64,000 bases of DNA from Crossaster papposus. Taxonomy: Eukaryota > Echinodermata > Asteroidea > Velatida > Solasteridae. The notes under the pieces were generated by a model, which saw only the letters and a program-made list of their open reading frames with translations, was not told the DNA's origin and made no database searches. A program made the position numbers and the translations under genes. The stretch is from positions 1 through 64,000 of the forward strand of contig JBAIAA010000735.1 in the NCBI GenBank assembly GCA_037893245.1, in the 5' to 3' direction. Below are positions 41,001-50,284 of the stretch, piece after piece (positions within the stretch are counted from its first letter, which is position 1; every line of letters starts with the position of its first letter).

Positions 41001-41441
41001 TTGTGATCATCCGAACTCTCGGTTACTGACCAAGAAAGGGTCTACTTTGTCACTCTGAGTCGAGTACTTCAAGTCATACCAAAAACTTATTAGCAGCAGA
41101 ACGAGGTTTTGATCCTCGGCACTCTGGGTTATAGGCCCAGCAAGCTTCCACTGCGCCACCATGCCTCATGTAAATTTAGAAAAACAACAAACAAAATAAA
41201 AGCAGACATTCTAAAAACATTCTAAAATAATTATTAAATTTGAATAACAGTGAAGCAAAAATACCTCTTTAGCAGAGCGAGGTTTTGGTCCTCGGGCCTC
41301 TGGGTTATGGGCCCATCACGCTTCCCACTGCACCACTCTGCGTAACTATTTGTAATGAAAATGAAATCACTTTCAAGGAAATAATTATCCTGAGCAGACC
41401 GAGGTTGTGGTCAACCAAACTCTCGGGTACTGACCAAGAAA
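35028..41441. repeat. Alternating two-unit superstructure (1603-1604 bp period)
   Basis: Anchors p: 35028 (t), 35830 (i), 36632 (delta-t), 37433 (i), 38235 (t), 39037 (i), 39839 (delta-t), 40640 (i). Units with CTCTCGCTG in B alternate strictly with units carrying AAAATATTC and CTGCATAAC. The one-base deletion is present in every second t unit (36632, 39839), giving a weaker four-unit rhythm as well. One B copy has a private anticodon-loop change (CTATGAG, 37700). Confidence 0.85.
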
Positions 41442-44400
41442 GTGTCTACTTTGTCACTCCGAGTCGAGTACCTCATGTCATACCAAAAACTTGTTAGCAG
41501 AGCGAGGTTTCGATCCTCGGACCTCTGGGTTATGGGCCCAGCACGCTTCAACTGCGCCACTATGCCTCATGTAAATTTAGAAAATGCAAACAAAATGAAA
41601 GCAGACATTCTAAAAACATTCTACAATATTTATTAAATGTGAATAGCAGTGAAGCAAAAATACCTAGTTAGCAAAGCGAGGTTTTGGTCCTCGGACCTCT
41701 GGGCTATGGGCCCATCACGCTCCCGCTGCACTACTCTGCGTAACTATTTTTAATGAAAATGAAATCCCTATCAAATACAAAATTATCCTGAGCAGACCGA
41801 GGTTGTGATCATCCGAACTCTCGGTTACTGACCAAGAAAGGGTCTACTTTGTCACTCTGAGTCGAGTACTTCAAGTCATACCAAAAACTTATTAGCAGCA
41901 GAACGAGGTTTTGATCCTCGGCACTCTGGGTTATAGGCCCAGCAAGCTTCCACTGCGCCACCATGCCTCATGTAAATTTAGAAAAACAACAAACAAAATA
42001 AAAGCAGACATTCTAAAAACATTCTAAAATAATTATTAAATTTGAATAACAGTGAAGCAAAAATACCTCTTTAGCAGAGCGAGGTTTCGGTCCTCGGGCC
42101 TCTGGGTTATGGGCCCATCACGCTTCCCACTGCACCACTCTGCGTAACTATTTGTAATGAAAATGAAATCACTTTCAAGGAAATAATTATCCTGAGCAGA
42201 CCGAGGTTGTGGTCAACCAAACTCTCGGGTACTGACCAAGAAAGTGTCTACTTTGTCACTCCGAGTCGAGTACCTCATGTCATACCAAAAACTTGTTAGC
42301 AGAGCGAGGTTTCGATCCTCGGACCTCTGGGTTATGGGCCCAGCACGCTTCAACTGCGCCACTATGCCTCATGTAAATTTAGAAAATGCAAACAAAATGA
42401 AAGCAGACATTCTAAAAACATTCTACAATATTTATTAAATGTGAATAGCAGTGAAGCAAAAATACCTAGTTAGCAAAGCGAGGTTTTGGTCCTCGGACCT
42501 CTGGGCTATGGGCCCATCACGCTCCCGCTGCACTACTCTGCGTAACTATTTTTAATGAAAATGAAATCCCTATCAAATACAAAATTATCCTGAGCAGACC
42601 GAGGTTGTGATCATCCGAACTCTCGGTTACTGACCAAGAAAGGGTCTACTTTGTCACTCTGAGTCGAGTACTTCAAGTCATACCAAAAACTTATTAGCAG
42701 CAGAACGAGGTTTTGATCCTCGGCACTCTGGGTTATAGGCCCAGCAAGCTTCCACTGCGCCACCATGCCTCATGTAAATTTAGAAAAACAACAAACAAAA
42801 TAAAAGCAGACATTCTAAAAACATTCTAAAATAATTATTAAATTTGAATAACAGTGAAGCAAAAATACCTCTTTAGCAGAGCGAGGTTTCGGTCCTCGGG
42901 CCTCTGGGTTATGGGCCCATCACGCTTCCCACTGCACCACTCTGCGTAACTATTTGTAATGAAAATGAAATCACTTTCAAGGAAATAATTATCCTGAGCA
43001 GACCGAGGTTGTGGTCAACCAAACTCTCGGGTACTGACCAAGAAAGTGTCTACTTTGTCACTCCGAGTCGAGTACCTCATGTCATACCAAAAACTTGTTA
43101 GCAGAGCGAGGTTTCGATCCTCGGACCTCTGGGTTATGGGCCCAGCACGCTTCAACTGCGCCACTATGCCTCATGTAAATTTAGAAAATGCAAACAAATG
43201 AAAGCAGACATTCTAAAAACATTCTACAATATTTATTAAATGTGAATAGCAGTGAAGCAAAAATACCTAGTTAGCAAAGCGAGGTTTTGGTCCTCGGACC
43301 TCTGGGCTATGGGCCCATCACGCTCTCGCTGCACTACTCTGCGTAACTATTTTTAATGAAAATGAAATCCCTATCAAATACAAAATTATCCTGAGCAGAC
43401 CGAGGTTGTGATCATCCGAACTCTCGGTTACTGACCAAGAAAGGGTCTACTTTGTCACTCTGAGTCGAGTACTTCAAGTCATACCAAAAACTTATTAGCA
43501 GCAGAACGAGGTTTTGATCCTCGGCACTCTGGGTTATAGGCCCAGCAAGCTTCCACTGCGCCACCATGCCTCATGTAAATTTAGAAAAACAACAAACAAA
43601 ATAAAAGCAGACATTTTAAAAACATTCTAAAATAATTATTAAATTTGAATAACAGTGAAGCAAAAATACCTCTTTAGCAGAGCGAGGTTTCGGTCCTCGG
43701 GCCTCTGGGTTATGGGCCCATCACGCTTCCCACTGCACCACTCTGCGTAACTATTTGTAATGAAAATGAAATCACTTTCAAGGAAATAATTATCCTGAGC
43801 AGACCGAGGTTGTGGTCAACCAAACTCTCGGGTACTGACCAAGAAAGTGTCTACTTTGTCACTCCGAGTCGAGTACCTCATGTCATACCAAAAACTTGTT
43901 AGCAGAGCGAGGTTTCGATCCTCGGACCTCTGGGTTATGGGCCCAGCACGCTTCAACTGCGCCACTATGCCTCATGTAAATTTAGAAAATGCAAACAAAA
44001 TGAAAGCAGACATTCTAAAAACATTTTACAATATTTATTAAATGTGAATAGCAGTGAAGCAAAAATACCTAGTTAGCAAAGCGAGGTTTTGGTCCTCGGA
44101 CCTCTGGGCTATGGGCCCATCACGCTCCCGCTGCACTACTCTGCGTAACTATTTTTAATGAAAATGAAATCCCTATCAAATACAAAATTATCCTGAGCAG
44201 ACCGAGGTTGTGATCATCCGAACTCTCGGTTACTGACCAAGAAAGGGTCTACTTTGTCACTCGGAGTCGAGTACTTCAAGTCATACCAAAAACTTATTAG
44301 CAGCAGAACGAGGTTTTGATCCTCGGTACTCTGGGTTATAGGCCCAGCAAACTTCCACTGCGCCACCATGCCTCATGTAAATTTAGAAAAACAACAAACA

Positions 44401-46252
44401 AAATAAAAGCAGACATTCTAAAAACATTCTAAAATAATTATTAAATTTGAATAACAGTGAAGCAAAAATACCTCTTTAGCAGAGCGAGGTTTCGGTCCTC
44501 GGGCCTCTGGGTTATGGGCCCATCACGCTTCCCACTGCACCACTCTGCGTAACTATTTGTAATGAAAATGAAATCACTTTCAAGGAAATAATTATCCTGA
44601 GCAGACCGAGGTTGTGGTCAACCAAACTCTCGGGTACTGACCAAGAAAGTGTCTACTTTGTCACTCCGAGTCGAGTACCTCATGTCATACCAAAAACTTG
44701 TTAGCAGAGCGAGGTTTCGATCCTCGGACCTCTGGGTTATGGGCCCAGCACGCTTCAACTGCGCCACTATGCCTCATGTAAATTTAGAAAATGCAAACAA
44801 AATGAAAGCAGACATTCTAAAAATATTCTACAATATTTATTAAATGTGAATAGCAGTGAAGCAAAAATACCTAGTTAGCAAAGCGAGGTTTTGGTCCTCG
44901 GACCTCTGGGCTATGGGCCCATCACGCTCCCGCTGCACTACTCTGCGTAACTATTTTTAATGAAAATGAAATCCCTATCAAATACAAAATTATCCTGAGC
45001 AGACCGAGGTTGTGATCATCCGAACTCTCGGTTACTGACCAAGAAAGGGTCTACTTTGTCACTCTGAGTCGAGTACTTCAAGTCATACCAAAAACTTATT
45101 AGCAGCAGAACGAGGTTTTGATCCTCGGCACTCTGGGTTATAGGCCCAGCAAGCTTCCACTGCGCCACCATGCCTCATGTAAATTTAGAAAAACAACAAA
45201 CCAAATAAAAGCAGACATTCTAAAAACATTCTAAAATAATTATTAAATTTGAATAACAGTGAAGCAAAAATACCTCTTTAGCAGAGCGAGGTTTCGGTCC
45301 TCGGGCCTCTGGGTTATGGGCCCATCACGCTTCCCACTGCACCACTCTGCGTAACTATTTGTAATGAAAATGAAATCACTTTCAAGGAAATAATTATCCT
45401 GAGCAGACCGAGGTTGTGGTCAACCAAACTCTCGGGTACTGACCAAGAAAGTGTCTACTTTGTCACTCCGAGTCGAGTACCTCATGTAATACCAAAAACT
45501 TGTTAGCAGAGCGAGGTTTCGATCCTCGGACCTCTGGGTTATGGGCCCAGCACGCTTCAACTGCGCCACTATGCCTCATGTAAATTTAGAAAATGCAAAC
45601 AAAATGAAAGCAGACATTCTAAAAACATTCTACAATATTTATTAAATGTGAATAGCAGTGAAGCAAAAATACCTAGTTAGCAAAGCGAGGTTTTGGTCCT
45701 CGGACCTCTGGGCTATGGGCCCATCACGCTCCCGCTGCACTACTCTGCGTAACTATTTTTAATGAAAATGAAATCCCTATCAAATACAAAATTATCCTGA
45801 GCAGACCGAGGTTGTGATCATCCGAACTCTCGGTTACTGACCAAGAAAGGGTCTACTTTGTCACTCTGAGTCGAGTACTTCAAGTCATACCAAAAACTTA
45901 TTAGCAGCAGAACGAGGTTTTGATCCTCGGCACTCTGGGTTATAGGCCCAGCAAGCTTCCACTGCGCCACCATGCCTCATGTAAATTTAGAAAAACAACA
46001 AACAAAATAAAAGCAGACATTCTAAAAACATTCTAAAATAATTATTAAATTTGAATAACAGTGAAGCAAAAATACCTCTTTAGCAGAGCGAGGTTTTGGT
46101 CCTCGGGCCTCTGGGTTATGGGCCCATCATGCTTCCCACTGCACCACTCTGCGTAACTATTTGTAATGAAAATGAAATCACTTTCAAGGAAATAATTATC
46201 CTGAGCAGACCGAGGTTGTGGTCAACCAAACTCTCGGGTACTGACCAAGAAA
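41442..46252. repeat. Six HOR units, one carrying several private changes
   Basis: Anchors p: 41442, 42244, 43046 (delta-t, 801 bp), 43847, 44649 (i), 45451 (v). Unit 43847 has four changes seen nowhere else: 44026 (ATTTTAC), 44263 (TCGGAG), 44327 (GGTACT) and 44351 (CAAACTT, in module C). It therefore stands out from the near-identical background. Confidence 0.88.
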
Positions 46253-49200
46253 GTGTCTACTTTGTCACTCCGAGTCGAGTACCTCATGTCATACCAAAAA
46301 CTTGTTAGCAGAGCGAGGTTTCGATCCTCGGACCTCTGGGTTATGGGCCCAGCACGCTTCAACTGCGCCACTATGCCTCATGTAAATTTAGAAAATGCAA
46401 ACAAAATGAAAGCAGACATTCTAAAAATATTCTACAATATTTATTAAATGTGAATAGCAGTGAAGCAAAAATACCTAGTTAGCAAAGCGAGGTTTTGGTC
46501 CTCGGACCTCTGGGCTATGGGCCCATCACGCTCCCGCTGCACTACTCTGCATAACTATTTTTAATGAAAATGAAATCCCTATCAAATACAAAATTATCCT
46601 GAGCAGACCGAGGTTGTGATCATCCGAACTCTCGGTTACTGACCAAGAAAGGGTCTACTTTGTCACTCTGAGTCGAGTACTTCAAGTCATACCAAAAACT
46701 TATTAGCAGCAGAACGAGGTTTTGATCCTCGGCACTCTGGGTTATAGGCCCAGCAAGCTTCCACTGCGCCACCATGCCTCATGTAAATTTAGAAAAACAA
46801 CAAACAAAATAAAAGCAGACATTCTAAAAACATTCTAAAATAATTATTAAATTTGAATAACAGTGAAGCAAAAATACCTCTTTAGCAGAGCGAGGTTTTG
46901 GTCCTCGGGCCTCTGGGTTATGGGCCCATCACGCTTCCCACTGCACCACTCTGCGTAACTATTTGTAATGAAAATGAAATCACTTTCAAGGAAATAATTA
47001 TCCTGAGCAGACCGAGGTTGTGGTCAACCAAACTCTCGGGTACTGACCAAGAAAGTGTCTACTTTGTCACTCCGAGTCGAGTACCTCATGTCATACCAAA
47101 AACTTGTTAGCAGAGCGAGGTTTCGATCCTCGGACCTCTGGGTTATGGGCCCAGCACGCTTCAACTGCGCCACTATGCCTCATGTAAATTTAGAAAATGC
47201 AAACAAAATGAAAGCAGACATTCTAAAAATATTCTACAATATTTATTAAATGTGAATAGCAGTGAAGCAAAAATACCTAGTTAGCAAAGCGAGGTTTTGG
47301 TCCTCGGACCTCTGGGCTATGGGCCCATCACGCTCCCGCTGCACTACTCTGCGTAACTATTTTTAATGAAAATGAAATCCCTATCAAATACAAAATTATC
47401 CTGAGCAGACCGAGGTTGTGATCATTCGAACTCTCGGTTACTGACCAAGAAAGGGTCTACTTTGTCACTCTGAGTCGAGTACTTCAAGTCATACCAAAAA
47501 CTTATTAGCAGCAGAACGAGGTTTTGATCCTCGGCACTCTGGGTTATAGGCCCAGCAAGCTTCCACTGCGCCACCATGCCTCATGTAAATTTAGAAAAAC
47601 AACAAACCAAATAAAAGCAGACATTCTAAAAACATTCTAAAATAATTATTAAATTTGAATAACAGTGAAGCAAAAATACCTCTTTAGCAGAGCGAGGTTT
47701 CGGTCCTCGGGCCTCTGGGTTATGGGCCCATCACGCTTCCCACTGCACCACTCTGCGTAACTATTTGTAATGAAAATGAAATCACTTTCAAGGAAATAAT
47801 TATCCTGAGCAGACCGAGGTTGTGGTCAACCAAACTCTCGGGTACTGACCAAGAAAGTGTCTACTTTGTCACTCCGAGTCGAGTACCTCATGTAATACCA
47901 AAAACTTGTTAGCAGAGCGAGGTTTCGATCCTCGGACCTCTGGGTTATGGGCCCAGCACGCTTCAACTGCGCCACTATGCCTCATGTAAATTTAGAAAAT
48001 GCAAACAAAATGAAAGCAGACATTCTAAAAACATTCTACAATATTTATTAAATGTGAATAGCAGTGAAGCAAAAATACCTAGTTAGCAAAGCGAGGTTTT
48101 GGTCCTCGGACCTCTGGGCTATGGGCCCATCACGCTCCCGCTGCACTACTCTGCGTAACTATTTTTAATGAAAATGAAATCCCTATCAAATACAAAATTA
48201 TCCTGAGCGGACCGAGGTTGAGATCATCCGAACTCTCGGTTACTGACCAAGAAAGGGTCTACTTTGTCACTCTGAGTCGAGTACTTCAAGTCATACCAAA
48301 AACTTATTAGCAGCAGAACGAGGTTTTGATCCTCGGCACTCTGGGTTATAGGCCCAGCAAGCTTCCACTGCGCCACCATGCCTCATGTAAATTTAGAAAA
48401 ACAACAAACAAAATAAAAGCAGACATTCTAAAAACATTCTAAAATAATTATTAAATTTGAATAACAGTGAAGCAAAAATACCTCTTTAGCAGAGCGAGGT
48501 TTTGGTCCTCGGGCCTCTGGGTTATGGGCCCATCACGCTTCCCACTGCACCACTCTGCGTAACTATTTGTAATGAAAATGAAATCACTTTCAAGGAAATA
48601 ATTATCCTGAGCAGACCGAGGTTGTGGTCAACCAAACTCTCGGGTACTGACCAAGAAAGTGTCTACTTTGTCACTCCGAGTCGAGTACCTCATGTCATAC
48701 CAAAAACTTGTTAGCAGAGCGAGGTTTCGATCCTCGGACCTCTGGGTTATGGGCCCAGCACGCTTCAACTGCGCCACTATGCCTCATGTAAATTTAGAAA
48801 ATGCAAACAAAATGAAAGCAGACATTCTAAAAATATTCTACAATATTTATTAAATGTGAATAGCAGTGAAGCAAAAATACCTAGTTAGCAAAGCGAGGTT
48901 TTGGTCCTCGGACCTCTGGGCTATGGGCCCATCACGCTCCCGCTGCACTACTCTGCATAACTATTTTTAATGAAAATGAAATCCCTATCAAATACAAAAT
49001 TATCCTGAGCAGACCGAGGTTGTGATCATCCGAACTCTCGGTTACTGACCAAGAAAGGGTGTACTTTGTCACTCTGAGTCGAGTACTTCAAGTCATACCA
49101 AAAACTTATTAGCAGCAGAACGAGGTTTTGATCCTCGGCACTCTGGGTTATAGGCCCAGCAAGCTTCCACTGCGCCACCATGCCTCATGTAAATTTAGAA

Positions 49201-49503
49201 AAACAACAAACAAAATAAAAGCAGACATTCTAAAAACATTCTAAAATAATTATTAAATTTGAATAACAGTGAAGCAAAAATACCTCTTTAGCAGAGCGAG
49301 GTTTTGGTCCTCGGGCCTCTGGGTTATGGGCCCATCACGCTTCCCACTGCACCACTCTGCGTAACTATTTGTAATGAAAATGAAATCACTTTCAAGGAAA
49401 TAATTATCCTGAGCAGACCGAGGTTGTGGTCAACCAAACTCTCGGGTACTGACCAAGAAAGTGTCTACTTTGTCACTCCGAGTCGAGTACCTCATGTCAT
49501 ACC

Positions 49504-49508
49504 AAAAA
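49504..49508 (-). terminator. T5 Pol III terminator after module A
   Basis: Five T on the minus strand begin six bases past the discriminator base of module A, the usual distance for a Pol III tRNA terminator. The tract is present in every A copy I looked at. Confidence 0.6.
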
Positions 49509-49524
49509 CTTGTTAGCAGAGCGA

Positions 49525-49535
49525 GGTTTCGATCC
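49525..49535 (-). promoter_or_regulatory. B box of module A
   Basis: The minus strand reads GGATCGAAACC. It differs from the general B box GGTTCGANTCC only at the two positions where eukaryotic initiator tRNAs normally carry A (A54 and A60), so it is an intact initiator-type B box. The other modules have lost key bases: C has GGATCAAAACC, D has GGACCGAAACC or GGACCAAAACC, and B has GGACCAAAACC. TFIIIC binding is therefore most likely at module A. Confidence 0.65.
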
Positions 49536-49566
49536 TCGGACCTCTGGGTTATGGGCCCAGCACGCT

Positions 49567-49578
49567 TCAACTGCGCCA
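49567..49578 (-). promoter_or_regulatory. A box of module A
   Basis: The minus strand reads TGGCGCAGTTGA, matching 11 of 12 positions of the Pol III type-2 A box (TRGCNNAGYNGG). Module C has TGGCGCAGTGGA at the equivalent place, also 11 of 12. Modules B (TAGTGCAGCGGG) and D (TGGTGCAGTGGG) have drifted a little further. Confidence 0.65.
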
Positions 49579-49585
49579 CTATGCC

Positions 49586-49687
49586 TCATGTAAATTTAGA
49601 AAATGCAAACAAAATGAAAGCAGACATTCTAAAAACATTCTACAATATTTATTAAATGTGAATAGCAGTGAAGCAAAAATACCTAGT
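49586..49687. other. A-B spacer, AT-rich, 102 bp
   Basis: Non-tRNA sequence upstream of module A and downstream of module B on the minus strand. It contains a direct repeat ACATTCTA at 49624-49631 and 49635-49642 (11 bp period) and the T5 tract of B. The counterpart C-D spacer is 49987-50090 (104 bp) with the same order of motifs. I see no open frame or known promoter element. Recurrent variants here mark families: C to T giving AAAATATTC in 25 units, and one missing A in AAACAAATG in ten units. Confidence 0.7.
49675..49679 (-). terminator. T5 tract after module B
   Basis: Five T on the minus strand downstream of module B. The first half-unit at 1181-1578 has a longer T7 tract here (near 1395-1401). 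Confidence 0.4.
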
Positions 49688-49759
49688 TAGCAAAGCGAGG
49701 TTTTGGTCCTCGGACCTCTGGGCTATGGGCCCATCACGCTCCCGCTGCACTACTCTGCG
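49688..49759 (-). pseudogene. Module B: decayed tRNA-iMet-like sequence
   Basis: A 72 nt minus-strand module. The 5' acceptor strand CGCAGAG pairs with CTTTGCT at six of seven positions (one of them G-U). The anticodon loop is CCCATAG (CAT anticodon), but the first anticodon-stem pair is an A-G mismatch (ATGGG/CCCAG). The T stem CGAGG/CCTCG is intact while the T loop ACCAAAA has lost bases needed for the B box. Some copies change further: five copies (substitution at 5848, 6650, 9056, 9858, 16048) have loop CCAATAG, making the anticodon AAT, and the copies near 647 and 1840 lack the seven-base anticodon loop. A T5 tract lies eight to twelve bases past the 3' end. Best read as a tRNA pseudogene. 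Confidence 0.7.
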
Positions 49760-49808
49760 TAACTATTTTTAATGAAAATGAAATCCCTATCAAATACAAA
49801 ATTATCCT
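49760..49808. other. Short AT-rich spacers between modules
   Basis: The B-M3 spacer (49760-49808) and the D-M3' spacer (50164-50212) are both 49 bp and start alike (TAACTATTT), diverging after about 30 bp. The M3-C spacer (49881-49914) and the M3'-A spacer (50285-50315) are 34 and 31 bp and carry the T5 tracts. Nothing coding is seen. Confidence 0.65.
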
Positions 49809-49880
49809 GAGCAGACCGAGGTTGTGATCATCCGAACTCTCGGTTACTGACCAAGAAAGGGTCTACTTTGTCACTCTGAG
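49809..49880 (-). pseudogene. Module M3: strongly decayed tRNA-iMet-like sequence
   Basis: A third module recognised by colinear alignment to iMet over 72 nt. The 5' part CAGAGTGACAAAGTAGA aligns to CAGAGTGGCGCAGCGGA, the 3' end is GTCTGCTC, and about 60% of the middle matches module B. Only four of seven acceptor pairs remain, the T stem no longer pairs and the anticodon loop position reads CAG. The plus strand instead has a different short inverted repeat, ACCGAG...CTCGGT (49815-49842 region), around a TGATCA centre. It cannot be a working tRNA. It is probably the oldest of the three modules in the half-unit or the fastest decaying. Confidence 0.6.
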
Positions 49881-49901
49881 TCGAGTACTTCAAGTCATAC
49901 C

Positions 49902-49906
49902 AAAAA
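49902..49906 (-). terminator. T5 tract after module C
   Basis: Five T on the minus strand, eight to twelve bases past the 3' end of module C. It is the homologue of the tract after module A. Confidence 0.4.
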
Positions 49907-49914
49907 CTTATTAG

Positions 49915-49986
49915 CAGCAGAACGAGGTTTTGATCCTCGGCACTCTGGGTTATAGGCCCAGCAAGCTTCCACTGCGCCACCATGCC
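49915..49986 (-). pseudogene. Module C: tRNA-iMet-like with anticodon TAT
   Basis: This is the counterpart of A in the second half-unit. The A box TGGCGCAGTGGA is good, and the anticodon stem CTGGG/CCCAG and T stem CGAGG/CCTCG are intact. The anticodon loop is CCTATAA, so CAT has become TAT (plus-strand ata at 49952-49954), which would read the isoleucine codon AUA. The T loop is ATCAAAA (G57 lost). A three-base repeat (AGC twice on the plus strand) lengthens the 3' acceptor end, and pairing with 5' GGCATGG is poor. The change is fixed in almost every unit, so it predates amplification of the 802 bp HOR. Probably a pseudogene. Confidence 0.68.
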
Positions 49987-50077
49987 TCATGTAAATTTAG
50001 AAAAACAACAAACAAAATAAAAGCAGACATTCTAAAAACATTCTAAAATAATTATTAAATTTGAATAACAGTGAAGC

Positions 50078-50082
50078 AAAAA
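50078..50082 (-). terminator. T5 tract after module D
   Basis: Five T on the minus strand, nine to thirteen bases past the 3' end of module D. Confidence 0.4.
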
Positions 50083-50090
50083 TACCTCTT

Positions 50091-50163
50091 TAGCAGAGCG
50101 AGGTTTCGGTCCTCGGGCCTCTGGGTTATGGGCCCATCACGCTTCCCACTGCACCACTCTGCG
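50091..50163 (-). pseudogene. Module D: tRNA-iMet-like with the best acceptor stem
   Basis: A 73 nt module. The acceptor CGCAGAG/CTCTGCT pairs at six of seven positions, failing only at 1:72 (C-U), so the outer stem is nearer canonical iMet than module A. The anticodon loop CCCATAA keeps CAT, but the stem begins with an A-G mismatch and the D loop has one extra G. The T loop is ACCGAAA (T55 changed to C). About thirty D copies from 14022 onward carry a further CpG change to ACCAAAA. Discriminator is A. No module has every arm intact, and functional parts seem split between A (T arm, anticodon arm) and D (acceptor). Confidence 0.68.
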
Positions 50164-50212
50164 TAACTATTTGTAATGAAAATGAAATCACTTTCAAGGA
50201 AATAATTATCCT

Positions 50213-50284
50213 GAGCAGACCGAGGTTGTGGTCAACCAAACTCTCGGGTACTGACCAAGAAAGTGTCTACTTTGTCACTCCGAG
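50213..50284 (-). pseudogene. Module M3': strongly decayed tRNA-iMet-like sequence
   Basis: Counterpart of M3. It shares the first 26 bases of the spacer/acceptor side with M3 and then differs (gtcaacc in place of atcatcc on the plus strand). This creates a small perfect hairpin GGTTG-tggt-CAACC inside the old T-arm position, a structure unrelated to a tRNA. No T4 tract follows its 3' side, unlike the other modules. It runs 22 bases into the next unit as defined here. Confidence 0.58.

Larger units (their letters stand above)
49514..49585 (-). tRNA. Module A: tRNA-iMet(CAT)-like gene, best-preserved module
   Basis: This is a 72 nt minus-strand copy of eukaryotic initiator tRNA-Met. The anticodon stem is CTGGG/CCCAG with loop CCCATAA, giving anticodon CAT at 49551-49553. 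The three G:C pairs next to the loop are the initiator signature. The T stem is CGAGG/CCTCG (five pairs) with loop ATCGAAA, so A54 and A60 are present as in eukaryotic initiators. The variable region is AGGTC. The acceptor stem is weaker: 5' GGCATAG against 3' CTCTGCT gives five Watson-Crick pairs, a G1-U72 wobble in place of the initiator A1-U72, and one mismatch at 5:68. Discriminator is A. The T-arm and anticodon arm are unchanged in nearly all of the roughly 80 copies. It may be transcribed, but a working initiator tRNA is doubtful. It is repeated at p+53..p+124 of each unit listed below. Confidence 0.72.
49461..50262. repeat. Reference 802 bp HOR unit (modules A, B, M3, C, D, M3')
   Basis: I use this copy as the reference because it carries none of the private variants that mark other units. 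It consists of two half-units, 398 bp (A-B-M3) and 404 bp (C-D-M3'), that are plainly homologous. A pairs with C (both have a roughly 103 bp spacer on their upstream, plus-strand right side), B pairs with D (both followed by a 49 bp spacer), and M3 pairs with M3'. The halves differ by many substitutions and small indels, whereas the same module in neighbouring HORs is nearly identical. That is the usual signature of a higher-order repeat: old divergence inside the unit, recent amplification of the whole unit. The unit start is arbitrary and falls inside M3' of the preceding unit. Confidence 0.93.

Noticed and set aside
49524-49540. CENP-B box in the TTTCGATCCTCGG / TTTCGGTCCTCGGG tract
   Set aside because: The spacing between TTCG and CGGG is five bases instead of seven, and the central A is absent. 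The match comes from the tRNA T arm.
49514-49585. Fully functional cytoplasmic initiator tRNA-Met genes
   Set aside because: The A1-U72 pair expected of an initiator is replaced by G-U and there is another acceptor mismatch. Functional status is left open and is not claimed.
49600-49620. Octamer-like ATGCAAAC upstream of module A (possible distal Pol III element)
   Set aside because: One base differs from the octamer, no proximal sequence element or TATA box is convincingly placed, and tRNA-type promoters are internal.
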